Source: CAYNNP01 sp964398215 (GTDB taxonomy: Bacteria; Planctomycetota; Planctomycetia; Pirellulales; Pirellulaceae). From it: DNA of 64,000 nucleotides. The position numbers and the translations under genes were made by a program. The first letter of the stretch is position 1, and each line of letters starts with the position of its first letter. The stretch covers positions 1-64,000 of the forward strand of contig CAYNNP010000001.1 of assembly GCA_964398215.1 (NCBI GenBank), written 5' to 3'. This document shows positions 1-9,223 of this stretch, one piece after another. Below the pieces are notes generated by a model. The model made no database searches and had not been told where the DNA came from. It worked only from the letters and a program-made list of their open reading frames with translations.

Positions 1-39
1 AGTGGTATGAAATTCCAATGGTTTAACGGGAACGAATCG

Positions 40-609
40 ATGCAACGTTTTCTATATCTTGCTTTGCTGGCTTTTGTGTTTTCAATGGCGACGACTCAGT
101 CTTGCTCCGCAATCGTGTGGTTCACGGCCGTAAAACGGGGCGAAGTTCCCTATTTCGTTCGGCACGAAGGATTACGAAAGGTGTTGTTGGCAGTTCCACC
201 AATCGGCGGCACATCAGTTGAAGGTTCCTGGAACAACTGCACGCTCTACTTTCGTGGAACCCAAAAGAACTTGGAAGAATTGTTGGACAAGTTACACCGG
301 TTACAGGAAATTCAGTATCACGTCGCGATTGACCCGTCTGGCAGCGCGGGACGAGTTGAATCAAAAAAGACCCGACCACTTCCAAGAACGCTGATCTATC
401 AATACAGCATCGCAGTTTCTGGGCAACCGTATAGCGATGCGTTAGGTAACAAGCACCATGTGTCGGTGATGATCCACAAGTCAGGCGGGATCGATCCGGA
501 AAAACTGCGTCTGCCAAAAGGCGCTAAATTACTCACTCTGTCCAAGCCTGATACAAAAACTGAATCTAACGTGACCCCGTCGATAAAAGATTCGACACCA
601 TCCGAGTAA
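40..609 (+). CDS. Hypothetical exported protein
   Basis: I do not recognise the family. Read from the ATG at 40, the protein has a classical signal peptide: MQR, then a hydrophobic core (FLYLALLAFVF), then a likely cleavage site after SCSA. That is why I prefer it to the in-frame ATG at 7, which adds 11 polar residues before the hydrophobic core. The mature part is about 165 residues with mixed alpha/beta composition and no motif I can name. It ends in a polar, Ser/Thr/Lys-rich tail. The gene stops 12 bases before the serine dehydratase start, on the same strand, so the two may be co-transcribed, although nothing in the protein points to serine metabolism. It is probably periplasmic or envelope-associated. 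Confidence 0.7.
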   Translation: MQRFLYLALLAFVFSMATTQSCSAIVWFTAVKRGEVPYFVRHEGLRKVLLAVPPIGGTSVEGSWNNCTLYFRGTQKNLEELLDKLHRLQEIQYHVAIDPSGSAGRVESKKTRPLPRTLIYQYSIAVSGQPYSDALGNKHHVSVMIHKSGGIDPEKLRLPKGAKLLTLSKPDTKTESNVTPSIKDSTPSE

Positions 610-621
610 AGTCCACGCAAC

Positions 622-1995
622 ATGGCCATCAGTACTTTCGAGCTCTTCACGATTGGAATCGGGCCTTCCAGTTCGCATACCGTTGGCCCAATGCGCGCCG
701 CCAAGATGTTTGTTGACCAACTTGCATCCGAACAAAAGCTTGCCGAGATACTGAATATTGATGCTACATTGTTTGGTTCGCTTGGCGCAACCGGCAAAGG
801 CCACGGCAGCGACAAAGCGGTTCTTGCTGGACTGGAAGGTCAGTCGCCCGAGACTGCGAGTCCTGATTGGATCGCAAAACGTTTGGATGAAATCAAAAAC
901 ACACTCACACTACAACTTGGTGGCAAGCACGAAATTTCGTTTGACTATAAACAGCATTTGAAATTTTCCGGCAAAGTCATTGGGATTCACTCCAATGCCA
1001 TGACCCTACGGGCAATGGATCAGTCAGGCGAAATCGTTTCCGAGCGGACCTACTACAGCATCGGCGGTGGCTTTGTGGTCGACGAGTCGGCGGATGCATC
1101 CACTTGCATTGTGCCCGACACAACTCAGCTACCATACGCTTTCACAACAGGCGAACGCTTGCTGAGTTTGTGCGACCAGCATGGGCTGACCATCAGCACA
1201 TTGATGCTGGAAAATGAAAAAGTTTGGCGTAGCGAATCCGAGATCCGTCAAGGGTTGCTGGAGATTTGGGACGCGATGAAATCGTGTGTCAAACGCGGTT
1301 GTGAATCCGAAGGGATCTTGCCGGGTGGATTGAAAGTCAAGCGTCGTGCCGCGCCGATGTTTCGCAAGCTACAAACCGAAGACCCACAGCTACGATCAGC
1401 TTTCTCCAGCATGGACTGGGTCAATCTGTGGGCATTGGCGGTCAATGAAGAGAACGCTGCCGGCGGTCGTGTTGTGACAGCGCCAACCAATGGCGCAGCT
1501 GGGATCATTCCGGCAGTCTTGCATTACTATCACCGATTTTGCCCCGGGGCCAGCGACGACGGAACCGTGCGTTTTTTATTGACGGCAGCGGCGATCGGCG
1601 TTTTGTTCAAAGAAAACGCATCGATTAGTGGCGCGGAAGTTGGCTGCCAAGGTGAAGTCGGATCGGCATGCAGCATGGCCGCAGGCGCGTTGTGCGAAGT
1701 CCTTGGTGGCACTCCAGCACAAGTTGAAAACGCAGCTGAAATTGGAATGGAACACAACCTGGGACTGACCTGCGACCCAATCGGCGGCCTCGTTCAAGTC
1801 CCCTGCATTGAACGTAACGCGATGGCTAGCGTCAAAGCGATCAACGCAGCTCGCCTAGCCCTACGGGGCGATGGTCAACACTTTGTTTCGCTGGACAAAG
1901 TCATTCGAACGATGCGAGACACAGGCCGTGACATGAAAACAAAGTACAAAGAAACAGCACGCGGTGGGTTAGCCGTCAACGTCATCGAATGCTAA
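622..1995 (+). CDS. sdaA: L-serine dehydratase (L-serine ammonia-lyase), single chain
   Basis: Cytoplasmic iron-sulfur enzyme that deaminates L-serine to pyruvate and ammonia. At 457 residues it matches the single-chain bacterial form (E. coli SdaA is about 454), with beta and alpha domains fused. Visible signatures are the N-terminal IGPSSSHTVGPMRAA segment and the cysteines expected to hold the 4Fe-4S cluster: C342 and C350 in GCQGEVGSAC, then C384 and C395 in CDPIGGLVQVPC. The glycine-rich APTNGAAGIIPAVLHYY stretch is also typical. No PLP-binding lysine motif is seen, which separates it from the PLP-dependent serine/threonine dehydratases. It lies just after a small exported protein gene and is convergent with astA. 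With its neighbours it suggests an amino-acid catabolic locus. No unusual features. Confidence 0.96.
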   Translation: MAISTFELFTIGIGPSSSHTVGPMRAAKMFVDQLASEQKLAEILNIDATLFGSLGATGKGHGSDKAVLAGLEGQSPETASPDWIAKRLDEIKNTLTLQLGGKHEISFDYKQHLKFSGKVIGIHSNAMTLRAMDQSGEIVSERTYYSIGGGFVVDESADASTCIVPDTTQLPYAFTTGERLLSLCDQHGLTISTLMLENEKVWRSESEIRQGLLEIWDAMKSCVKRGCESEGILPGGLKVKRRAAPMFRKLQTEDPQLRSAFSSMDWVNLWALAVNEENAAGGRVVTAPTNGAAGIIPAVLHYYHRFCPGASDDGTVRFLLTAAAIGVLFKENASISGAEVGCQGEVGSACSMAAGALCEVLGGTPAQVENAAEIGMEHNLGLTCDPIGGLVQVPCIERNAMASVKAINAARLALRGDGQHFVSLDKVIRTMRDTGRDMKTKYKETARGGLAVNVIEC

Positions 1996-2010
1996 GTGAC
2001 TTTTTAAGTC

Positions 2011-3033
2011 CTAGGTTCGTAGCTGCATGATGTGGCAGGTGGAGCCTTTTTCTAGCTCCAATGCTTCGGCGACTTTTCGTTCGAGTTTGATTTCTTCGGC
2101 GTGTGGGTTGGCACCTGTCACGGCGCAGGCGAATCCGCCTGAGCGACTACATACGATCGTTTCTGGCAATTCGGGTGGCAGGTCATTGGTTACGTCGGCG
2201 ACGATGACTTCCTGAGTTCGCTGAACGCCCTTGATCTGCTTGGTCGGGCAACTGACCACAGGACCAGCATCAAAAATGTCCACCATGTCTGTTTCTTGAA
2301 AGCCCTCGGACTTCAACAGTTTGAGTGCGGGCACGGTTTCCGGATGCACACTTCCAATGCCTTCGATGATGTCCTCTGGCAACAGATCCATGTAGATCGG
2401 ATGCTTGGGCATCATTTCTTCGATAAAGCGTTTGGAGACCGATGACATGGTATCGACGGTCGAAAAGCTGGTTGGGATGAATCGCCCGGTGACGGATTCC
2501 CAAAACGGAACCGAGCCGTCTTCGACATTTGCCAGTCCACGCATTTCTGCAATCACTCGGTCGGCAAAGCGGTGTGGCATCATCGCGATCAGAGCAAAAC
2601 GACACAGTGACAACCAACGACCAACACCCTTGCGTCTAAAAGTGCCTCGCAAAAACAGGCTGCCGATCTCGGTTGGCCCGTCATGGATGCGAGTGATTTG
2701 AAGACTTTTGCGTTTATGTGCCACTCCCAGCAGGTCGCTCGTGTGCATTGATTCGACAAGTTGGTAGTGGTACAGCGGTTGGTATCCGCCGGTTTTGGTG
2801 TACACCGTGGATGTGCCGACCAATTCACCCGTTTCATCATTGACCAAAACCAACACAAACGGTTCACCACAGGGTGACATTCCAATCCGCGAAAAAGCGA
2901 ACACAGAATGCTCGACGCGATCGTGCAATTGTTGTCGATCCAATTGCAACGACGTCAAACCGCGGGTGGCGGATTGCACCAAACGAAACAGTGCATCCAT
3001 ATCATCGTTTTGAACAGCTCGAACGGTCCACAT
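2011..3033 (-). CDS. astA: Arginine N-succinyltransferase
   Basis: Transfers succinyl from succinyl-CoA to L-arginine, the first step of the AST (arginine succinyltransferase) pathway. The 340-residue protein matches the AstA family along its length: N-terminal VRAVQNDDMDALFRLV with GLTSL, central IGSLFLRGTFRRKGVGRWLS (GNAT-like CoA-binding region), AEMRG, PFWESVTGRF, EEMMPKHPIYMDLLP and the C-terminal VDIFDAGP. It starts 25 bases after the stop of an aminotransferase gene on the same strand, so the two form a likely operon. The aminotransferase could act as AstC. AstB, AstD and AstE are not in the window, so any complete pathway must be finished elsewhere. A role in arginine catabolism is the simplest reading; acylation of a related amine cannot be excluded from sequence. 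Confidence 0.93.
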   Translation of the reverse strand: MWTVRAVQNDDMDALFRLVQSATRGLTSLQLDRQQLHDRVEHSVFAFSRIGMSPCGEPFVLVLVNDETGELVGTSTVYTKTGGYQPLYHYQLVESMHTSDLLGVAHKRKSLQITRIHDGPTEIGSLFLRGTFRRKGVGRWLSLCRFALIAMMPHRFADRVIAEMRGLANVEDGSVPFWESVTGRFIPTSFSTVDTMSSVSKRFIEEMMPKHPIYMDLLPEDIIEGIGSVHPETVPALKLLKSEGFQETDMVDIFDAGPVVSCPTKQIKGVQRTQEVIVADVTNDLPPELPETIVCSRSGGFACAVTGANPHAEEIKLERKVAEALELEKGSTCHIMQLRT

Positions 3034-3058
3034 GATGTTTCTCTTTAATTCAGCGGAC

Positions 3059-4549
3059 TCAGCCCGAGATTTCTTGGCTCAGAACCAATAGTGACTGTTC
3101 TAGTAATTCTAGCGCGAGGTCGATGTGCTGGTTGGTTGTCGCAACTGGCGGCGGCAAAAAACGCACCCGCGTGGGCGTGGACCCACAGACAAAACCCAAC
3201 AGACCTTTTTCGTACATGATGGTCATCAGCCGTTTGGCTTGGTCAAAACTCCCATCGCCGGGCGTGAACCCAATCATCATTCCTTCGCCGTAGGGTCCAC
3301 GGATTAGCTTGGGATGTTGATCCGATAGCTTTTGCATACCGGCAGCAAAGTACTTATGGCGTTTCATGTTTTGGCCGTCTTTGCCAAAGCAACCGCTGTC
3401 TTCCATCGCATTAAGCATCGCGATACCGGTCTCAATTGACGATGAGGATCCGGTGAAAGTTTGGCTTAGGATGGGCGCATTTGGTTTGAAATCTTCGCGA
3501 TAGATCGTTGCGCATACTTGTGAAACTTTGCCGATTGTCACGATGTCAGCAAATTCATCCAATCCGTAGTGCTGGAAAGCGAACGGTCGTGACGAACGCG
3601 AAAACGATTGGACTTCATCAAAAATGATTGGCACACCAGCTTCGCGAAGCGGTTTGCATAACTTCGCAAAGAAATCATGGCTACCAGGATAGTAACCGCC
3701 TTCGCCTGCAATCGGCTCGGCCCAAAATGCAGCGTATCGTCCTGGATGTCGGTCCAACAATCGATGAAGTTCTGTCACCGCTTGCTCAGTACTTGCTTTT
3801 TCGTTGTCTGATTCTAGGAATGGCAAGTAGTCGACATCGATCGTGAGCGGCAAACCGGCACGGTATTTAGGGCGATCCGTCAACGAGGCCATGGCGAGTG
3901 AGCGTCCTGCAAACGCGTTGCGAAACGCAATCACTCGATTCGCAGGAGTTGCGTTGTGCATCGCGATCTTCATGGCGTTTTCGTTTGCCATGGCGCCGCT
4001 TGTCGATAGCAAGCAGTGATGCAAATTTGCGCCGCCAGCGGTCGCCAACTGGAGCAATTTTTCGCATAGCTCCAGACTGGGCGGATGCTGTTGAAGATTG
4101 CCTTGCATGACAGTGTCTTGCAGTGCTGCGTCCACAGAAGCGTCGATCATTGCTGGGTGCGAGTGCCCGCAGCCATGAACACCGATCCCACCAATGAAAT
4201 CCAGTTTGACGCTTCCGTCGGCCAGTTCGACGAACGGGCCATTGCCAAGACCGGCTGCCAAGTAGGGCCAAAACGGTGTGCCGCCGCGAGCGCGTCCCAA
4301 ACGGTCCAACATCGATTGATAGTTTTCAGTCAAACTGTCGATCGGGCCTCGAACGCCATCGATGGCTTGGGAGTGGTCTGCGACGGCTTCGGCGATCAGT
4401 CTTTTTGCTTCAGCAATACGTGAGTCTGCACGGAGGGCGTCAGCATGAGTCTGGGAATGATCTGGATCATTTGAAGTCACAAAAGGCTCCGCTGGGTCGA
4501 CGATGGAAGTTAAAGAAATGGAAACGACGGTCTGGTTATTACCAGTCAT
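3059..4549 (-). CDS. Class III PLP-dependent aminotransferase (ornithine/succinylornithine type)
   Basis: Fold-type I, class III transaminase of about 496 residues. The conserved blocks are visible: a GGIGVHGCGHSHP region near the N-terminus, the FWAEPIAGEGG block, the IIFDEVQS motif whose Asp contacts the PLP ring, and the VTIGKVSQ block with the probable Schiff-base lysine (codon 3527-3529). An in-frame GTG at 4567 would add six residues; I chose the ATG at 4549. Its position directly upstream of astA suggests the succinylornithine transaminase role (AstC), but class III substrates cannot be assigned confidently from sequence. Lysine 6-aminotransferase or 4-aminobutyrate transaminase activity are alternatives, and the long N-terminus is not typical of AstC/ArgD. 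It is divergent from the M20 peptidase gene. Confidence 0.9.
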   Translation of the reverse strand: MTGNNQTVVSISLTSIVDPAEPFVTSNDPDHSQTHADALRADSRIAEAKRLIAEAVADHSQAIDGVRGPIDSLTENYQSMLDRLGRARGGTPFWPYLAAGLGNGPFVELADGSVKLDFIGGIGVHGCGHSHPAMIDASVDAALQDTVMQGNLQQHPPSLELCEKLLQLATAGGANLHHCLLSTSGAMANENAMKIAMHNATPANRVIAFRNAFAGRSLAMASLTDRPKYRAGLPLTIDVDYLPFLESDNEKASTEQAVTELHRLLDRHPGRYAAFWAEPIAGEGGYYPGSHDFFAKLCKPLREAGVPIIFDEVQSFSRSSRPFAFQHYGLDEFADIVTIGKVSQVCATIYREDFKPNAPILSQTFTGSSSSIETGIAMLNAMEDSGCFGKDGQNMKRHKYFAAGMQKLSDQHPKLIRGPYGEGMMIGFTPGDGSFDQAKRLMTIMYEKGLLGFVCGSTPTRVRFLPPPVATTNQHIDLALELLEQSLLVLSQEISG

Positions 4550-4742
4550 AGTAGCTTTTGGTGCCACCTTGGTTCAGGGTAGCAAACACGGCCACAAAGC
4601 CGATCCTAGCAAGAAATCGGCGTTTTTTCCGTGCAGCAGTAGCATTTCGAGTCGAAAGTAGCCAACGCTTACTTGTTGATTCGTCCTACAATCATCGAAA
4701 CATCACCCATTCAGAAACCGCAACGCAACTCCAACAACCAGC

Positions 4743-5915
4743 ATGACGAATCATTTTGATGTTGACTCATTACAACAGATCCACGGCTTGCTGCGCAAAC
4801 GTCAGGCCGAAATGGTTGATTTGCTGAAACAGTTGGCCCAGATCGAGAGTCCATCCAGCGACCCGCAGGCTCAACCACCAGTGTTCGCTGTCTTGGAAAG
4901 AGAATTGGTAGCGCTCGGTTTTCGTTGTCGGCGAATCAGTGGCGACAAAACGGGAGGCCAGATGCTGGCGGTGCCCAAAGATCGTCGCCGCACCCAACCG
5001 CTTCAATTGTTAGTGGGTCACTGCGACACGGTTTGGCCACACGGAACGCTTGAGCGGATGCCGGTCGCGGAAAAGGAGGGACGGCTTGATGGCCCAGGCA
5101 CCTACGACATGAAGGGCGGATTGGTGCAAGCGATCTTTGCGCTCAAGGCGCTGAAGGAATTGGATTTGCAGCCCACGGTCCAACCCTTTGTGTTCATCAA
5201 TTCGGATGAAGAAATTGGTAGCTTTGAATCGCGACAAAATTTGCACCGACTTGCCAAGATCATTGACCGTGCCTTGGTCTTGGAACCATCACTGGGAAAA
5301 GCTGGCAAAATAAAGACGGCCAGAAAAGGCGTGGGACGGTTTGAGATCGAAGTCATTGGACGTTCCGCGCACGCGGGTTTGGATCCTGAAAAAGGAATCA
5401 GCGCCATCTCTGAAATGTCACACGTGGTTCAGAAACTAAACGAACTTCATGACCCAAGCATCGGAACGACAATCAATGTTGGCACGATCAGTGGTGGCAC
5501 GCAGGCGAATGTGATCCCCGAACGCTGCCGGATCCTGATCGATGTGCGTGTGTTGACCGTTGACGAGGGAAAACGAATCGAGGAATCGATCGCCACTATT
5601 CAGCCGACCCTCGCAGGTTCCAGGTTAGAAGTTAGCGGTAGCATTCGGCGACCGCCCCTTGAACAGACGCCGCGAAACCGTGTGCTTTGGGAACATGCGA
5701 AAGAGATATCTGGGTGGATTGGCTTGGAGATCGATCAGGCAACTGCAGGCGGCGGCTCTGATGGAAATTGGATGAGCCAACATACCGCGACACTGGATGG
5801 ATTGGGCGCGGTTGGCGATGGGGCTCATGCACTTCATGAACATGTAATCAAATCCGAGATGCCGAACCGCGCCGCATTGTTGGCGGGGCTGTTGTTGGCA
5901 CCTGCCAGATCGTAG
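4743..5915 (+). CDS. M20 family metallopeptidase (carboxypeptidase G2/ArgE type)
   Basis: Zinc-dependent hydrolase of N-acyl amino acids or small peptides, 390 residues. The metal site is visible: GHCDTVWP (H and D ligands), then GTYDMKGG (bridging Asp), then NSDEEIGS with the catalytic Glu and a metal-binding Glu. A lid/dimerisation domain follows (FEIEVIGRSAHAGLDPEKG), and the C-terminal part has GGGSDGNW and a late His (DGAHALHEH). No signal peptide is visible, so it is probably cytoplasmic. It diverges from the aminotransferase-astA pair across about 190 bases and may share regulation with it. If that pair degrades arginine, this enzyme might remove the succinyl group at the end, replacing the unrelated M14-like AstE; that is only an inference. 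Confidence 0.9.
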   Translation: MTNHFDVDSLQQIHGLLRKRQAEMVDLLKQLAQIESPSSDPQAQPPVFAVLERELVALGFRCRRISGDKTGGQMLAVPKDRRRTQPLQLLVGHCDTVWPHGTLERMPVAEKEGRLDGPGTYDMKGGLVQAIFALKALKELDLQPTVQPFVFINSDEEIGSFESRQNLHRLAKIIDRALVLEPSLGKAGKIKTARKGVGRFEIEVIGRSAHAGLDPEKGISAISEMSHVVQKLNELHDPSIGTTINVGTISGGTQANVIPERCRILIDVRVLTVDEGKRIEESIATIQPTLAGSRLEVSGSIRRPPLEQTPRNRVLWEHAKEISGWIGLEIDQATAGGGSDGNWMSQHTATLDGLGAVGDGAHALHEHVIKSEMPNRAALLAGLLLAPARS

Positions 5916-5948
5916 TGGCTAAATTGCGACGAAAAATAAAAGTGCGTT

Positions 5949-8330
5949 TCAGTCTTTAGCTGAGCTCTCTTTCTTGGCAGGCTTGTCTTCTGGCGTGCGC
6001 GAAATTCGAGTGAACGCTTGGCGGTCGGTGCCCGGTAGACTTGGTTCATTAGCGAGCATTCCACGAACCAGCACAAACTCATCGGGTTCCAAGTGGTAGA
6101 TAAAGGCTCCGTATCTAGACCCAGCACCTGGCAGAAACGATTTGAAGACTTTGGCGCCGCCGGAGCGACTTAACTCGAATCGTGTATTTCTTGCTCGCAG
6201 AACTTTCCCGTCTGGGTCCAACCAAGATGTTACGCAGCTTTGACTATCGATATTTAACATCATGTGTTCGACTTCTTTGTCATCGTCGAATCGCTTCCAT
6301 GACCAATGTCCTTGCAGCGTCTTGATGTCCTTGGCCAATTCCAGGTCATCGGTCGGCAGCAGGTTGCTCGTGGTGCCTGTCTCCCGAAGTCGTTTCAATT
6401 CGTTGAAAAGCTCTGAGTGTTGCTTGCCCCATAGTGCCAACTGGTCGAGTGATTTATCGAGTCGCAGATTCTCGATTGCGTCTAGTGGTGCCGCGATCCG
6501 ACTTCGTTCATCTAAGTATTGCCGGATCATTTGGGCAGCTTTTTCGTTTTGTTTTGCCTTTGCGAATGCAGCGGCGCACTCGGGCAACATCTTGGTCGCT
6601 TCGACTCTTCCTCGAACTGCCCGGATTGAACTCAGCAAGATCTCGTAAGCCTTTGCGATCCGAATTGGTTCCACTTCGGCTTGAACCAAAGCGACAACAT
6701 TCGCATTCGCCAACGCCATGAAGTTTGGGTTATCGTCGCCCAAGACTGTACTTGCTCGCTGAAGAAACGGCTTGATCATCTCGGACGCTTCGGTGGGGTT
6801 TCCGTTAGCCCACAACCAGTTGCCGTACCAAGTTGCAAAACTCGTTTCCTCGGCTACCAACAGTTTTTCGTTTGCGTTCTCGGCGTCACGTTGTTGTTGC
6901 AGATCTTCCTGCCACTGCCGGGCCAGTTCGCGTGCTTCGGTCTCAGGTAGAATCAGGGACGCGCCCGCCAACACGCTTGCCCGTTGTGCTTTTGACAGGG
7001 CTTTTGCTGTTTCCGCTTCGGCTAGCACGGCTGCGTTGCGTGCGCGATTTGCGCTGATGGCCATGGCCGTTGTGCCAATGATACCTAGGATCAAAGCCGC
7101 CAGAACAGCCGCCGTTCCGAACAACAAAGCTCGATTGCGTCGCGAGAATTTTGACAAACGATCGATCACACTTGGTGGAGACGCTTCGACCGGTTCGTCG
7201 GACAAGTAGCGAAGAATATCTTTGGAAAATTCGCTTGCCGAATCGTAGCGCCGGGAGCGATCTTTCTCAAGTGACTTGAGCAATATCCAGTCCAAGTCGC
7301 CTTTCAGTGTTCCGCGCAAGCGAGCCGGTTCGGTCGCGCGGCGCGCTGCTCGGTCCTCTTCATCACCGGCTTGTAGTGAAACAAGCGTCGATGGCTTTGT
7401 TGGTTCTTCATCGCAGATCACACGTTGCAGTTCGTGCCACGCACAGGATCTTAGTTTCTGTGGATCAATCGGCGTTCGGCCGGTCAGCATTTCATACAGC
7501 AAAACGCCCAGTGAATAGACATCCGAACGCGTGTCGACATCGGATCCCGTGCTCTCTGCCTGCTCGGGGCTCATGTACTGAGGCGTGCCAATGACTTGGC
7601 GAAACTCGGTGAACATGGTTTTTTCAGTGAGTTCTGAACTGGTAGCCTTTGCGATTCCAAAGTCGATGATTTTCACCAATGGTCGGCCATCGGAGATCGC
7701 TACCAAGACGTTGCTGGGTTTGATGTCGCGGTGAATAATTCCTTTCTGATGCGCGTGTTGAATTGCTTTACAAACTTGTTGAAAGAGTTCCAATCGAGCT
7801 CGTGGATTGAGTCTCGCTTTATCGCAGTAGGTCGTTATCGGTTCACCGCGCACCAATTCCATCACAAAGTAAGGTCGGGCGGATTCCGTCGCTCCTCCAT
7901 CAAGCACACCAGCGATATTCGGATGGTCCATCAGCGCCAAAGCCTGACGTTCTGCCTCGAATCGAGCCACAACCTGTTTGGTATCCATTCCCAGTCTGAT
8001 GATTTTCAGTGCGACGCGGCGGCGCACCGGACTGGTCTGCTGTGCCATGTAGACGACACCAAAGCCTCCTTCGCCAATGCATTCCAGCAGTTTGTATCGG
8101 TCGATGACGGTACCGATTGGTTCTGGCAGCGAGGTTGTGACTGGCGGTGGCGCCATATTGGCGGTGGGTGCGATCAAGAAATCGCCGGCCTGCTGGTGTG
8201 CTTTCAACAGCGAACGGACTTCGTCTTCCAAGGCTTGGTCTTGGTTGCATTGGCCGGTCACGTACGCATCGCGTTGACTTTCGCTGAGCTCGATTGCTTC
8301 AGAAAAGATATCATGCGCTTTGCGGTTCAT
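5949..8330 (-). CDS. Membrane-anchored Ser/Thr protein kinase with C-terminal sensor-like region
   Basis: Hanks-type kinase of 793 residues. After about 78 residues the kinase domain starts with the glycine loop GEGGFGVV (86-93), the ATP-binding lysine K109 in VALK, the catalytic loop HRDIKPSN (200-207) and DFGIAK; APE is represented by SPE in YMSPEQAES. All catalytic residues are intact. A single hydrophobic segment near residues 425-445 follows. Beyond it are a coiled-coil-rich helical stretch and a C-terminal module (LQGHWSWKRF... with WLDPDGKV) resembling a planctomycete domain that I recall as TIGR03067. The start codon overlaps the stop of a small membrane protein gene, which itself follows an ECF sigma gene, so the three form an operon. 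A role in envelope signalling together with that sigma factor is likely but inferred. Confidence 0.93.
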   Translation of the reverse strand: MNRKAHDIFSEAIELSESQRDAYVTGQCNQDQALEDEVRSLLKAHQQAGDFLIAPTANMAPPPVTTSLPEPIGTVIDRYKLLECIGEGGFGVVYMAQQTSPVRRRVALKIIRLGMDTKQVVARFEAERQALALMDHPNIAGVLDGGATESARPYFVMELVRGEPITTYCDKARLNPRARLELFQQVCKAIQHAHQKGIIHRDIKPSNVLVAISDGRPLVKIIDFGIAKATSSELTEKTMFTEFRQVIGTPQYMSPEQAESTGSDVDTRSDVYSLGVLLYEMLTGRTPIDPQKLRSCAWHELQRVICDEEPTKPSTLVSLQAGDEEDRAARRATEPARLRGTLKGDLDWILLKSLEKDRSRRYDSASEFSKDILRYLSDEPVEASPPSVIDRLSKFSRRNRALLFGTAAVLAALILGIIGTTAMAISANRARNAAVLAEAETAKALSKAQRASVLAGASLILPETEARELARQWQEDLQQQRDAENANEKLLVAEETSFATWYGNWLWANGNPTEASEMIKPFLQRASTVLGDDNPNFMALANANVVALVQAEVEPIRIAKAYEILLSSIRAVRGRVEATKMLPECAAAFAKAKQNEKAAQMIRQYLDERSRIAAPLDAIENLRLDKSLDQLALWGKQHSELFNELKRLRETGTTSNLLPTDDLELAKDIKTLQGHWSWKRFDDDKEVEHMMLNIDSQSCVTSWLDPDGKVLRARNTRFELSRSGGAKVFKSFLPGAGSRYGAFIYHLEPDEFVLVRGMLANEPSLPGTDRQAFTRISRTPEDKPAKKESSAKD

Positions 8331-8566
8331 GTGCCTGATCCGCTTTTTTGGTCAGCTTCGATTCGGACCAGCATCTTGTTGATGTGAGCAATTGCGATTG
8401 GCATCATGAGCAGCATCGTGATCGCGACAATCAGGCAAATATGTCCATATCGAAATTCTTCGGACACGTTCTCCAAAACGGTAATTCCAATCGTGATGGC
8501 AACCATGCACAACATCCAGATGGTTGTTTGTCCAAGGATTAATTTCGATTTCAATTTCTCGCTCAT
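8327..8566 (-). CDS. Small two-helix membrane protein
   Basis: A protein of about 79 residues with two predicted membrane segments: LGQTTIWMLCMVAITIGITV and HICLIVAITMLLMMPIAIAH. A basic N-terminus and a short polar loop separate and flank them. I recognise no family. Its stop overlaps the kinase start (ATGA type), and it begins 25 bases after the ECF sigma stop, so translation is probably coupled to both neighbours. An in-frame GTG at 8575 could add three residues. Its position between a sigma factor and a transmembrane kinase is where an anti-sigma or accessory membrane partner might sit, but there is no zinc-binding anti-sigma motif and the function is unknown. Confidence 0.7.
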   Translation of the reverse strand: MSEKLKSKLILGQTTIWMLCMVAITIGITVLENVSEEFRYGHICLIVAITMLLMMPIAIAHINKMLVRIEADQKSGSGT

Positions 8567-8590
8567 GCAATTCACGCTTTGACGGTTCGG

Positions 8591-9163
8591 CTATGAAAGT
8601 TCGCGGAACAACCAGGCTCGAGCGAACTGCCAACGCCGATCAACGGTTCTTGGCGCAAGACCAAGGGCGGCGGCAGTGTCATCGATACTGAGTCCTGCAT
8701 AGAACCTGAGCCGGACAACTTGCCCGGCCTCGGGTTCTTGCTGCTCTAAGCGACAGATGGCATCGTCAAGCGCCAAAATTTCTTGCGAATCTCCAATGTT
8801 GGCAAGATCCACGACGTTCAATGGGACACGATTTTGCTTACCACCTCGTTTTTCGCGGCCTTTCGCCTTGGCGTGGTCCAGCAAAACACGTCGCATCGCT
8901 TCTGCTGCCGCTGCGTAGAAATGAGCCTGATTCGCCCACGGCACATCACGTGAACCGACCAATTTCAGGTAGGCTTCGTGTACCAAAGCGGTGGCTTGGA
9001 GCGTGTGGTCTTTCCGTTCGCCAGCCATCCGTAGCTGGGCAACCGCGCGCAGTTGAGCGTACACAAGTGGCAACAACTCGTCAGCGGCGGATTGGTCGCC
9101 ATCGGCGACTTGTTCCAAAAGGTGAGTGATGTTGCCGGAGTCGTCTGATTGATTGTTAGTCAT
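8591..9163 (-). CDS. RNA polymerase ECF sigma factor (planctomycete/acidobacterial type)
   Basis: Sigma-70 family protein of 190 residues with regions 2 and 4 only, as in ECF sigma factors. Region 2 is visible in TALVHEAYLKLVG and the FYAAAAEAMRRVLLDHAKAK block. The latter is characteristic of the group often linked to Ser/Thr kinase genes in planctomycetes. Region 4 is visible in VVRLRFYAGLSIDDTAAALG followed by APRTVDRRWQFARAWLFREL, a helix-turn-helix for the -35 element. It is the first gene of the sigma, small membrane protein, kinase run. It most likely directs transcription of an envelope or stress regulon under control of the kinase; the regulon cannot be read from the window. Confidence 0.93.
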   Translation of the reverse strand: MTNNQSDDSGNITHLLEQVADGDQSAADELLPLVYAQLRAVAQLRMAGERKDHTLQATALVHEAYLKLVGSRDVPWANQAHFYAAAAEAMRRVLLDHAKAKGREKRGGKQNRVPLNVVDLANIGDSQEILALDDAICRLEQQEPEAGQVVRLRFYAGLSIDDTAAALGLAPRTVDRRWQFARAWLFRELS

Positions 9164-9223
9164 CCCAACATTCTATCAACGAGACTCAATCCTGGTTGCC
9201 AAGTGAAAGGATTGGCGGCTGAA

